Source: DASTCC01 sp035711465
GTDB taxonomy: Bacteria; Acidobacteriota; Vicinamibacteria; Vicinamibacterales; SCN-69-37
DNA: 17,195 nt
NCBI GenBank assembly: GCA_035711465.1
Contig: DASTCC010000593.1
Location: forward strand, 1-17,195
Direction: 5' to 3'
How positions within the stretch are numbered: position 1 is the first letter of the stretch; every line of letters begins with the position of its first letter. Shown here piece by piece: positions 1-7,832 of the stretch. Below the pieces are notes generated by a model that worked only from the letters and a program-made list of their open reading frames with translations, had not been told where the DNA came from and searched no databases. The position numbers and the translations under genes were made by a program.

Positions 1-1
1 C

Positions 2-117
2 CCACGGGCGGCATCGAGAATCGGGTAACCGATAGTCGGGGAATCGCCGATCGGCCAATCGGCGATCGGGCAATCGGACGACCGTGGTTCCGCGCCTTAA
101 CGCGTGGCTCCCGATTA
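2..117. repeat. Long direct repeat, copy A
   Basis: This stretch recurs 259 bases downstream at 261-376 with about 8 mismatches in 116 bases, mostly in the last 20 bases. It contains a near-palindrome (43-66, arms ATCGCCGAT/ATCGGCGAT) that could fold into a hairpin in either strand. No credible coding frame covers it; short frames here give arginine- and serine-rich peptides typical of repeat-derived reading frames. It lies downstream of the gltS-like gene. Origin is unknown; a dispersed intergenic repeat family or a local duplication are both possible. Confidence 0.85.
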
Positions 118-160
118 CCCGATTACCCGATTCCCGATTCCCGATTGGTGATTCCCCGAC
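109..160. repeat. Degenerate short tandem repeat (CCGATTNC units)
   Basis: Units of 7-8 bases related to CCGATTAC and CGATTCCC follow one another about six times, directly after copy A of the long direct repeat. The same motif is scattered after copy B (about 370-434), up to the stop codon of the gltS-like gene. The units have no unique spacers and no cas genes are present, so this is not CRISPR. No function is visible. Confidence 0.7.
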
Positions 161-260
161 TCGTGACACCGAAACGACTCCCCCAGGGTCGTTGAGCGAG
201 ACGCCGGCGACTGGCCGCACCGCGCCGACGCGAGTCGCGGCTCGGCGGCTTCCGCGGGGT

Positions 261-376
261 CCACGGGCGGCATCGAGAATCGGGTAACTGATAGTCGGGG
301 CATCGCCGATCGGCCAATCGGCGATCGGGCAATCGGACGACCGTGGTTCCGCGCCCCGACGCGTCGTTTCCGATTA
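261..376. repeat. Long direct repeat, copy B
   Basis: Second copy of the 116-base repeat seen at 2-117, with its own copy of the near-palindrome at 302-325. The segment between the copies (118-260) holds the short tandem repeat and otherwise nothing recognisable. The copy ends about 60 bases from the 3' end of the gltS-like gene, so transcripts of that gene would run into it and the palindromes could act as 3' structures. That role is inference only. Confidence 0.85.
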
Positions 377-434
377 ATCGATTGCGCGATTCCCCGATCG
401 GCGATTCCCCGACTCTCGATTCCCAGACTATCGA

Positions 435-1643
435 TTATCGAAGCCAGTTCACGAACAACGTGATGATGATCGCGTTGGTGAAGTCGATGAAGAACGCGCC
501 CACCAGCGGGACGACGAGGAACGCGCGCGGCGCCGGACCGAAGCGGCCGACGATCGCGCGCATGTTCGCCACCGCGTTGGCGGTCGTCCCGAGGACGAAG
601 CCGACGAAACCGCTCGACATCACCGCCGAGTCGTAATCGCGGCCCATCACCAGGAACGAGATGGTGGCGGCGAACGCGAGGACGACGACGACTTGCACCG
701 CGAGGATCGCAAACAGCGGCAGCGCCTGCCCTGCGAGCTGCCAGAGCTTCAGATCCATCAGCGCGACGACGAGGAAGATGTTCAGCGCGAAGTTGCCGAC
801 GAAGTCCATCGCCTTGCCGTCGATCTGGAACCAGCCAGTGCTGTCGTCGATGTTCCGGAGGACGGAAGCAACCAGCATCGCGCCGATGTACGCCGGCAGC
901 GTGATCCCGAACGACTGGATATAGCGGCTGACGATGCTGCCGAGCCCCATCGCCAGCGCCAGGACGATGACGTTGCGGATGAGCGAGGTGTCCTCGCGAT
1001 CGACGTCGACGACGATCGTCGAGGGCTCGTCGGTCACTTCCTTCTGGAGCTCGCCCTTCGACGTCGAGCGCGCATGAAGGTTGAAGCGGTGCACCAGCCA
1101 GGTCCCGAGCGGTCCACCCGTGAGGCCGCCGCAGACGATCCCGAAGGTCGCCGCGGTGAGCGCCAGCGTCCCGGCGCCGGTCAGGCCGGCGCCTTCGAAG
1201 AGCGGCGCGAACGCCATACCGGTCGCCGGACCGCCGACGAGCGTCACCGAGCCGGCCATCACGCCGAGCAGCGGGTTCTGTCCGAACGCTGACGCGACGG
1301 CGATGCCCAGGCCGTTCTGGACGAAGCAGAACACCGTCGACATCAGCAGGAAGAGGACCACCTGCAGGCCGCCGATCTTCAGGAGCTGCAGGCTCGCGCT
1401 CATGCCGATGGTCGTGAAGAAGGCGACGTTGAACACCGGCTGCGCCACGGTGTCGAGCTGCAGGGTCATCCAGCGGTCGCGCGTGATCAGCACGACGAGC
1501 GCGAAGAGCAGCCCGGCGATGACGGCGGCCGGAATGCTCAGCCGTTCGAGCCACTTGATGCGACGCCGGATCTCGAGTCCGACGAAATAAAGGACAGTCG
1601 CGAGGGTGAGGGTCTGGAGCAGATCGAGTTTGAGATTCAGCAT
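435..1643 (-). CDS. gltS: Sodium/glutamate symporter (GltS family)
   Basis: Inner-membrane protein of 402 residues, matching the usual length of about 400 for GltS, which imports glutamate with Na+. It is almost wholly hydrophobic, with the family's inverted two-half layout. The first half carries GSVTLVGGPATG (131-142), equivalent to the GGHGT re-entrant motif, and the second carries GFVLGTTANAVANM (348-361), followed by VPLVGAFFIDFTNA near the C-terminus (378-391). A charged cytoplasmic loop lies at about 190-220. The ATG at 1643 gives a typical GltS N-terminus; a frame extending upstream to 1718 adds a basic, non-hydrophobic stretch and is less likely. No strong ribosome-binding site precedes 1643. 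An odd point is that the histidine of GGHGT is proline here, which could alter substrate preference. It is monocistronic apart from a possible leader peptide upstream. Family assignment is firm; exact substrate is not. Confidence 0.9.
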   Translation of the reverse strand: MLNLKLDLLQTLTLATVLYFVGLEIRRRIKWLERLSIPAAVIAGLLFALVVLITRDRWMTLQLDTVAQPVFNVAFFTTIGMSASLQLLKIGGLQVVLFLLMSTVFCFVQNGLGIAVASAFGQNPLLGVMAGSVTLVGGPATGMAFAPLFEGAGLTGAGTLALTAATFGIVCGGLTGGPLGTWLVHRFNLHARSTSKGELQKEVTDEPSTIVVDVDREDTSLIRNVIVLALAMGLGSIVSRYIQSFGITLPAYIGAMLVASVLRNIDDSTGWFQIDGKAMDFVGNFALNIFLVVALMDLKLWQLAGQALPLFAILAVQVVVVLAFAATISFLVMGRDYDSAVMSSGFVGFVLGTTANAVANMRAIVGRFGPAPRAFLVVPLVGAFFIDFTNAIIITLFVNWLR

Positions 1644-1710
1644 CGGGTGATGACGGGAACGGCGGCGCGCACGACCCACGAAGCGTATCTTAGAATTGGC
1701 TCCGCGAATC

Positions 1711-1836
1711 CTACGCAATTACAAGGACCAAGTGCTGCTCGGCTTCGACGCCACCGGCGCACGTCGTGATTCCCGGGTTCAGGCGCGCCGAGGTCGAGAA
1801 GACCATGGACGGGAACTGGTCGATGGAATTCAACAT
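1711..1836 (-). CDS. Possible 41-residue leader or small peptide upstream of gltS
   Basis: An ATG at 1836 is preceded at six bases by GAGGAG, one of the clearest ribosome-binding sites in the window, and opens 41 codons ending in TAG at 1711. About 34 of 41 third positions are G or C, fitting local coding bias. The peptide runs MLNSIDQFPSMVFSTSARLN and then a Gly-rich segment containing TTCAGG, ending in LVLVIA. I recognise no family. It lies 67 bases upstream of the gltS-like start on the same strand, so it could be a regulatory leader, a small independent protein or a gene remnant. An in-frame ATG at 1863 would add nine residues (METFFEEPS) but is poorly spaced from its GGAGGG. Confidence 0.35.
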   Translation of the reverse strand: MLNSIDQFPSMVFSTSARLNPGITTCAGGVEAEQHLVLVIA

Positions 1837-1889
1837 GGAGGGCTCCTCAAAAAAAGTTTCCATGGCCCTCCATGGCCCTCCATGTTGAA
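1829..1889. repeat. Inverted repeat plus 10-base tandem repeat carrying RBS/ATG-like units
   Basis: TTCAACATGGAGGGC at 1829-1843 and its exact complement at 1875-1889 form a 15-base inverted repeat with a 31-base loop. Inside it, CATGGCCCTC is repeated in tandem (1861-1880). On the minus strand each unit reads ATGGAGGGCC, so ATG codons fall at 1883, 1873 and 1863 with purine-rich ribosome-binding-like sequence between them. A run of seven A (T on the minus strand) lies at 1849-1855. There is no following U-tract in either direction, so it is not an ordinary terminator. It sits in the leader of the gltS-like gene, where it could control translation. Confidence 0.6.
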
Positions 1890-1965
1890 ATCTTTCGACA
1901 GTGCTTTCTAGACGTCGTTCTGCTGCGTCCGCCGATACGCCGTCGCCAGCGAGTTCGCGTGGCGC

Positions 1966-2178
1966 GTGACCTGGCGGCCGTGGTTCCTCGATCTCTCCGG
2001 ATGGCCGGTCTTCCTGACCGTCGTCGCGGCCACGCTCGCGTTCATGGTGCTGCTCTCCTGGGCGCTGCCACGGATTGCGCATCGGTCGATGCTGCAGAAC
2101 GCGGTGCTCGCCGCGATCGTGCTGGCCGCGATGACGATCCTCGTGCTGCTCGGGGCCGGCGCGCTCATGAGCGGCTGA
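1966..2178 (+). CDS. Possible small membrane protein, two helices
   Basis: A 70-residue frame with two hydrophobic stretches, about residues 13-34 (WPVFLTVVAATLAFMVLLSW) and 42-67 (LQNAVLAAIVLAAMTILVLL), joined by a short basic loop. This is the pattern of a small two-helix inner-membrane protein. The only available start in frame is GTG at 1966, with no convincing ribosome-binding site. The frame is open back to a TAG at 1909, and the extra residues look protein-like, so a start may have been lost. It converges on the permease-phosphatase gene, with 22 bases between stop codons. No family is recognised, and a chance open frame remains possible. Confidence 0.4.
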   Translation: MTWRPWFLDLSGWPVFLTVVAATLAFMVLLSWALPRIAHRSMLQNAVLAAIVLAAMTILVLLGAGALMSG

Positions 2179-2200
2179 GTGCGTCCCGGCGACGACGGAG

Positions 2201-5200
2201 CTACGTCGCTGCCGGACCGTCCTCGACCTTCATGACCACGAACGTCAGATCGTCGTGCGGCGTCGCGCCGGCGGTCCAGCCACGGAGAGCATCCGCCAGC
2301 CGCGCGACGATCTCGGCCGCGGGCGATGACGACAGTTGTCTGACCAGATCCTGCAGACGCGCCTCGCCGAATTCCTCGTCGGCCACGTTCATCGCTTCCG
2401 GGACGCCGTCGGTGAAGACGACGAGCACGTCGTCGGGATGGAGCACGGTCGCTGCCGACTCGTAGGTCATCTCTTCGAACAGACCGATGACGGTGCCGCC
2501 GGCCTTCAGCTCCTCCAGCGAGCCGTCGGCGGCACGGACGAGGTATGGCGGGTTGTGCCCGGCGTTGACGTAGGTCAGCTGCCGCGTCCGGTCGTCGAAC
2601 TGCGCGTAGAAGAACGTGGCGTAGCTGTTCGATCGCGTGCAACGGTGCAAGAAGCTGTTCATGCGCGCGGCGAGATCGGGCGGCGCGATACCCGCGTCGG
2701 CCGAGATCACACGGAGCGACGCGTGCACGACCGACATGATCAGCGCCGCCGGCACGCCCTTGCCGGAGACGTCGGCGATCGCGATCGCCAGGCGGTGATC
2801 GTCGATCTCGACGAAGTCGTAGTAGTCGCCGCCGACGCTTCGCGCCGGCACGCTGATCGCGGCGAGAGACAGGCCGCGCGCCTCGGGCGGCCGCTCCGGC
2901 AACAGCCGCTTCTGCACTTCGGCCGCGAGCGCCAGATCGCGGCGCAGCTTCTCCTGCTCGAGCACGCGGCCGGTGAGACGGGCGTTCTCGAGCATCAACG
3001 CGACGAGATCGGCGGTGGCGCGCAACACCTGCTTCTCCTGCACGCCGTAGCGGCGATCGTCGCGCAGACGTCCGAGCAGCACGATGCCGAGCAGCTCGCG
3101 CTGGGTCCGAAGCGGGACGGCGACGGCCGCACGCATCGTGGCGAGCGCGCCGATCTCGGATGCCTGCGCCGGCCGGTGGGTCGCGGCCCACGCGGCGCTC
3201 GTCTCGAGGTCGGCGCTCGCAAACGTGATCGGCGACCCGTGGAAACGCAGCCGCCCGGTGAGGAAACCCGTTGACGGCACCGGCGCCAGTGGCGTCCCGG
3301 CCGCGCTGGACGACGCGACCTGCCGATAGGCCGGGCCGTCGCCCGGCTCGAGCAGGATCGCCCACTCGGCGTCGAAGGTCTCGCGAAGCGCGGTGATCGC
3401 CAGCGTCAGCGCCTCCTGGTTCGACGTCGCGGCGCGTGCGGCGTCGACGAACTCCGTCAGCAGCGCGGCATCGGCCCGAGGCGACGTCCCGTCGCTGCCG
3501 ACGGCGCGCGACAACGCGGCCGCGGTCTCGCGCGCGCTGGCGCGCGCGTCCTCCCAGATCGATCCCGCCTGATCGCGCAACGCGACGAGCGGCGACATCA
3601 GCGTCGCGCGCCAGGCCGGAAAGAACGTCGCCACGGCCGCAAGTCCAGCCACGATCGCCGCCGCCGCGGCGAATGGCAGGACGCCGAGCTCGCGGATGCG
3701 GAACTGCGCGGTCAACACTGCGACCGCGCCGACGGCGAGCAGCGCGCCGGCGGCCAGCCCCCACAGTGTCATTCGCACGCCGCCGCCGAAGACGTGCGCG
3801 AGCACGTCGCGCCGATCGGCGCCAAGCGCCATCCGCGTGCCGATCTCGACCCGCTGTAGCCGCACCGCGTAGGCGATGACGCCGTAGGTGCCGAGCATCG
3901 CCATCAGCAGCGCCGCGCCGGCGAAGAACCCGGTCATGAACGAACCGACGCGCTCCACCGCGAGCGACTGCCCGATCACGTCGGCGTAGCTCGCCATCGC
4001 GTACACCGGTTGGGCCGCGTCGAAGCTCGCGACCGCGCGGCGGACGTCGGCCGTCAGTCGATCGACGGGCAGATCGCCGCGGACGAAGACCTTCATCGGA
4101 TTCACGGCGACGACCGAATGCAGCAGGTAGACCTCGGGCACCGGGGATCGATTCAAGCCGTCGCTGCGAATATCGCCGACGACTCCGACCACGCGGAACG
4201 GATCCCCGTCCTCGCGGGTGAATCGGCCGGTCGCGCCCTCGGCGTCGCGACCGGGCCAGTACTCCGCGGCCGCCGCTTCGTTGATCATCACCGTCAGGAC
4301 GTCGTCCGAGACGTCGCCATAGGTGAAGCGGCGGCCCTGCTTCAACGGAATGCGCAAGGTGTCGAAGTAGCTCGGCGTGATCGGCAGGAACGCCGTCTTC
4401 TGCGGCGGCACGAACGCGCTCGGCCGGTCATCCGGATAAAGGCTGACCGTCAGACAACAGCCGTCGAGCGGCGCCTGGTTCGCGAGCGCCACGCCGGTGA
4501 CGCCGGGCACCCGATCGATCGCGTCGAGCAGCTGCTGTTGACGCGCGACGATCGCTTCTCTCGAGCTGGCGACCGCCTCGGGCATCGTCAGCTCGAAGAC
4601 GAGCAGGCGGTCGGGATCGAAGCCCGGCCAGGTGCGGCCGATGGCGCGCAGGTGCGCGATCAGCAAGCCGCTGACGGCGAGCAGCATGAAGGCGAGCGCA
4701 AGCTCGGCGATCACCAGTCCGCGGGTGACGTGACGGGCGCCACGACCGGCCGAGGCGCGAGCGCCATCCGTCAGCACGGCGTTCGGGGCGATGAGCGATG
4801 CCTGCCACAGCGGCGCGAGACTCGACAGCGCGCTGGCGACGACGGCGACGCCGAGCGTGAACAGCCAGACGCGCCAGTCGATGCGCACGGCTTCGGCGCG
4901 GGGAATGAACTCCGACGCCATCGCGATCACGATGCGGACCAGGACAACGCTGAGAAGCACGCCAAGCGCGGCGCCGGCCAGCGAGACCTGGAGACCCTCG
5001 CTGAAGTACTGGCGCGCCAGCCGTCCACGCGAAGCGCCGAGCGCCACGTGGATCGCCGTGTCCCGGGACCGCGCGACCGATCGGGCGACGAACAGCGCGG
5101 CGACGTTCGCGCAGGTAATCAGGAGCAGGAATCCGGCCGCGCCGAAAAGGAGCAGCAGGGTCGGACGGATGCTGCGCCCGACGAGGGCGGGCAGCGAGTC

Positions 5201-5953
5201 GAGCAGCGCCGCGAACTGGTCGTGGCCGATCGGATCCCCGCGCGCGAGATCGGCGGCGATCGCGCGGATCTCGGCGTCGGCCTGCGCGAACGTGACGCCA
5301 GGCTTCAGACGGACGTAAGAGAACAACGTGCCGTCGCCGGACTGCAGATCGCGGCCGTCCGGATCGAGCCCGATCCAGACGTCGTTCTGCGTGCCCTCGC
5401 CGCCGGGCGTGACCTCGGGCAGCCGGAAGCGCTCGGGCGCGACGCCGACGAGCGTGAACGGCCGGCCGTTCAGCATCACAGTGCTGCCGACGAGATCCGG
5501 CTGCCCGCCGAGCTGCATCCACAACCGCTGCGAGATCACCGCGCTCCGCTCGTTCTGGAACCACTGCCCGACCAGCGGCGGCACGCCGAGCTGGTTGATC
5601 AGCGTCGTCGTCACCGCGGTGCCATCGACGTGGCGCGGCGCCCCCGGCGACGTGAGGTTGAAGGATTGCGGCTTGAACCAACCGAAGAGATCGAGACTCT
5701 GCGCGCGCTCGCGCATGACCAGCAGATCGGCGAGCCGCAGCGAGCCGCGCGAGTCCGGCTTCCCCGGCGTCGTCGAGAACAGCTGCGCGAAACGCTCGCC
5801 GTGCTCGTAGGCGAGCGGGCGGAGCATCACCGCGTCGATGACGCTGAAGATCGCCGTCGTCGCGCCGATGCCGACAGCGAGCGCGAGGACGGCGAGCACG
5901 TACACCGTCCGGGCGCTCTTCCAGGAGTGCCAGGCCTGCGTGAGCAAGGCCAA
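2201..5953 (-). CDS. ADOP-type MacB/FtsX permease fused to GAF and PPM/SpoIIE phosphatase
   Basis: 1250 residues. Positions 1-794 form a complete duplicated MacB-like permease: TM1 about 16-40 with the family stretch AVGIGATTAIFSV, a periplasmic domain, TM2-5 (about 265-430), a second periplasmic domain (433-665) and TM6-8 (668-778), ending in the usual SPLVALRD. Instead of stopping, the chain continues into a GAF-like domain (about 828-990), a charged helical linker (988-1020) and a PPM/SpoIIE phosphatase (about 1023-1245). The phosphatase aspartates are all present: GGDYYDF (D1043), ADVSGKG (D1061), FTDG (D1182) and DDLT (D1234/D1235). By analogy with RsbU-type enzymes it should dephosphorylate Ser/Thr, perhaps on an anti-sigma antagonist; no such partner gene is visible here. 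With eight helices the phosphatase would face the cytoplasm. TTG at 5953 is chosen because it gives the expected short N-terminus; TTG 5947 is possible and neither has a strong ribosome-binding site. It lies 17 bases after the ankyrin gene and is probably co-transcribed. Domain calls are strong; function is inference. Confidence 0.88.
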   Translation of the reverse strand: MALLTQAWHSWKSARTVYVLAVLALAVGIGATTAIFSVIDAVMLRPLAYEHGERFAQLFSTTPGKPDSRGSLRLADLLVMRERAQSLDLFGWFKPQSFNLTSPGAPRHVDGTAVTTTLINQLGVPPLVGQWFQNERSAVISQRLWMQLGGQPDLVGSTVMLNGRPFTLVGVAPERFRLPEVTPGGEGTQNDVWIGLDPDGRDLQSGDGTLFSYVRLKPGVTFAQADAEIRAIAADLARGDPIGHDQFAALLDSLPALVGRSIRPTLLLLFGAAGFLLLITCANVAALFVARSVARSRDTAIHVALGASRGRLARQYFSEGLQVSLAGAALGVLLSVVLVRIVIAMASEFIPRAEAVRIDWRVWLFTLGVAVVASALSSLAPLWQASLIAPNAVLTDGARASAGRGARHVTRGLVIAELALAFMLLAVSGLLIAHLRAIGRTWPGFDPDRLLVFELTMPEAVASSREAIVARQQQLLDAIDRVPGVTGVALANQAPLDGCCLTVSLYPDDRPSAFVPPQKTAFLPITPSYFDTLRIPLKQGRRFTYGDVSDDVLTVMINEAAAAEYWPGRDAEGATGRFTREDGDPFRVVGVVGDIRSDGLNRSPVPEVYLLHSVVAVNPMKVFVRGDLPVDRLTADVRRAVASFDAAQPVYAMASYADVIGQSLAVERVGSFMTGFFAGAALLMAMLGTYGVIAYAVRLQRVEIGTRMALGADRRDVLAHVFGGGVRMTLWGLAAGALLAVGAVAVLTAQFRIRELGVLPFAAAAAIVAGLAAVATFFPAWRATLMSPLVALRDQAGSIWEDARASARETAAALSRAVGSDGTSPRADAALLTEFVDAARAATSNQEALTLAITALRETFDAEWAILLEPGDGPAYRQVASSSAAGTPLAPVPSTGFLTGRLRFHGSPITFASADLETSAAWAATHRPAQASEIGALATMRAAVAVPLRTQRELLGIVLLGRLRDDRRYGVQEKQVLRATADLVALMLENARLTGRVLEQEKLRRDLALAAEVQKRLLPERPPEARGLSLAAISVPARSVGGDYYDFVEIDDHRLAIAIADVSGKGVPAALIMSVVHASLRVISADAGIAPPDLAARMNSFLHRCTRSNSYATFFYAQFDDRTRQLTYVNAGHNPPYLVRAADGSLEELKAGGTVIGLFEEMTYESAATVLHPDDVLVVFTDGVPEAMNVADEEFGEARLQDLVRQLSSSPAAEIVARLADALRGWTAGATPHDDLTFVVMKVEDGPAAT

Positions 5954-5970
5954 AGTGTAGCAAGAGTACC

Positions 5971-7605
5971 CTACGCGCGACCTTCGGCGAGCACCGCGTC
6001 CGCCTCTTCGTGTCCCGGCTCTCTGGCGATGTCGTGAAGCGTCCGGCCGTCCGGCGACACGATCGCGACGCTCGCGCCGCGAGCTATCAGCACGCGTGCC
6101 GCGCCGGCCTTGTTCTGCAGCACGGCCACCGCGAGCGGCGTGCACCACGATCCCTTCGGTTCGCAGGTGGCGTACTCGCCAAACGGCCGCTCGAGCGCCG
6201 TTGGATCAGTGTCGAGAATCGTCTCGAGTCGCGCGCGGGCGTCGAACTGAATGGCGTCGAAGATGTCGATGGGACCGGCGAGGATCAGATCTCGCGTCGC
6301 CGGCCGCCCCGCGTAGTTGGCCCAGCCCGCGGCGGTCGCGCAGTACTTGGTGTCGCGGATGCGCGGATTCGCGCCGTGCCTCAAGAGCGCCCGGAGCGCG
6401 TCGTCGTTGCCGTGCCATGCCGCGGCGTGGAGCGCCGTGTACGATCCCGCGCCGTCGATCGACGTCGTCGTGTCGTCGACGGCATCAGGCGAGGCGCCGA
6501 GGCGAACGAGTGTGTCGATGACACGGCCGGTCGAACGTTCGGCGGCGCGAACGATCAGCGACCCCCAATGGCGGCCCGGCTGGAGGCCGCCCGGATCCGC
6601 GACGACGAGGCGAGCGATGTCGTCGTGGCGCTCGAGCACGACCGCAGCGGCGAGGGTCAGCGTCGCACCATGCGCCAGCAGCGTCTCTACCATCGCGGCC
6701 TGGCCACCGAGCGCGGCCTGATCGATCGGCGCCAGCCCGGCGGCGTCGACCGCATCGGTGTCGGCGCCGAGCGCGAGCAGCGCCGCCAGCGCCTCGGGCT
6801 GCTGCTTGACGACCGCGAGGTGGAGCGGACGGCGGCGGTGGTTGGTGCGATCCATCGCTTTCTCGAGATCGCCAGGCGATCGCGCGACGATCTCGCGGAT
6901 CGCGTCGACGTCGCCGACCGCGACGGCGGAGGCGATCGTGTGCCGGGCGCCGTGGGCGAGCAGATAGTCGACCAGCTCGGGCGCCGGCTTCACGTACTCG
7001 AACGCCGTCGCCCAGCCGATCGCGTCGAGCTCGTGCACGTCGCCGGCGCCAATCGGATCGGCACCGTGCTCGACGAGCAGCCGCGCCAGATCGAGTCGGC
7101 CTTTCTCGGCGATGAAGTGGAGCGGGTAAGCGTGGTCGCCCTCGTCGCGGATGTTGGGATCGGCGCCGCGTTCGAGCAGCACGCGCATCACCGCCGGGAA
7201 CGGCCCGCTGCTGGCGAAGTGCAGCGCCGTTCGCAGACCGTAGTGCCCGTCGAGCTCGCCGCGCGCGTCGATCAGATCGGGATGGCGATCGAGAACGGCC
7301 TTGACGCCATCGACGTCGCCCTGCTCCGCGGCGCGGAGAAGCGCGCCGAGCGCCTCCGGCCGCGATGACCACCGGCCGGCGGCGTTGGCGGTGACGCTCG
7401 CGGTGAGGCTCCGCCAGCCGTCGAAGCCACGCTCACGGGCGAGCGCGTGCTGAACGTCGCGCAACCCGGGCGTTCCGGATGCGTGCGGAGTGGCGCGGCG
7501 CAAGCGGTCGATCGCGGCGCGATCGCCGGCGCGGATGGCTTTCAGCCAGCGCTTGGCGTCCTTGCGAAGTCGTTCGAGATGAGAGACGACACGATCGTCG
7601 TTCAC
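5971..7605 (-). CDS. Ankyrin-repeat protein
   Basis: 544 residues, no signal peptide or membrane helix, so probably cytoplasmic. Residues 1-70 form a charged helical region ending in LRDVQHALARERGFDGWRSL, a lead-in I associate with bacterial ankyrin proteins. From about 87 onwards degenerate ankyrin repeats follow, with clear signatures such as TALHFA (126-131), LLERGADPNIRD (143-154), LLVEHGADP (176-184), PLHLAVV (260-266), TALHAAAWHGN (390-400) and LLRHGANPRIRD (407-418). Ankyrin repeats bind other proteins; no enzymatic domain is visible. The GTG start at 7605 is preceded by GGAAGG about five bases upstream. Its stop is 17 bases before the start of the permease-phosphatase gene, so the two are likely one transcript, and the ankyrin protein is a candidate cytoplasmic partner of that fusion. 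This pairing is inference from position. Confidence 0.9.
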   Translation of the reverse strand: MNDDRVVSHLERLRKDAKRWLKAIRAGDRAAIDRLRRATPHASGTPGLRDVQHALARERGFDGWRSLTASVTANAAGRWSSRPEALGALLRAAEQGDVDGVKAVLDRHPDLIDARGELDGHYGLRTALHFASSGPFPAVMRVLLERGADPNIRDEGDHAYPLHFIAEKGRLDLARLLVEHGADPIGAGDVHELDAIGWATAFEYVKPAPELVDYLLAHGARHTIASAVAVGDVDAIREIVARSPGDLEKAMDRTNHRRRPLHLAVVKQQPEALAALLALGADTDAVDAAGLAPIDQAALGGQAAMVETLLAHGATLTLAAAVVLERHDDIARLVVADPGGLQPGRHWGSLIVRAAERSTGRVIDTLVRLGASPDAVDDTTTSIDGAGSYTALHAAAWHGNDDALRALLRHGANPRIRDTKYCATAAGWANYAGRPATRDLILAGPIDIFDAIQFDARARLETILDTDPTALERPFGEYATCEPKGSWCTPLAVAVLQNKAGAARVLIARGASVAIVSPDGRTLHDIAREPGHEEADAVLAEGRA

Positions 7606-7832
7606 GGCAACCTTCCTTCCGCAACATGCCTGTCGTCCGCTGACATCAGGCCGGAAGAAGGTTCACGCGAGAATGCGAACCAGGTTGGGTGGGAGCATCC
7701 CTTGCCGCGGACAGGAGGCGCCCCAAAGCGCGCTGGGCGCAGTCTCGACCGGCCGCGGCGAGGTTGTCAACCGTCGCAGTCGACGGCGCTGATTGCCGCG
7801 GCGCCACCTGCCGATACCATGGCCAGGCCTCG

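Noticed and set aside
115..332. Short minus- and plus-strand frames within the repeat region
   Set aside because: Their residues come from the repeat units (PDSRFPIGD, ADRRL and similar) and do not look like folded protein.
1..434. CRISPR array
   Set aside because: Only two long repeat copies, no regular spacers, short units directly abutting, and no cas genes.
4010..6037. A 675-codon plus-strand open frame antisense to the permease-phosphatase gene
   Set aside because: Composition is low-complexity Arg/Glu/Asp/Ala with no motifs, while the minus-strand frame carries clear family motifs throughout.
7660..7681. Hairpin GGTTCACGC...GCGAACC, considered as a tRNA T-arm or a riboswitch part
   Set aside because: No acceptor, anticodon or D-arm could be built around it and no known riboswitch core was recognised; at most a small leader hairpin of the ankyrin gene.
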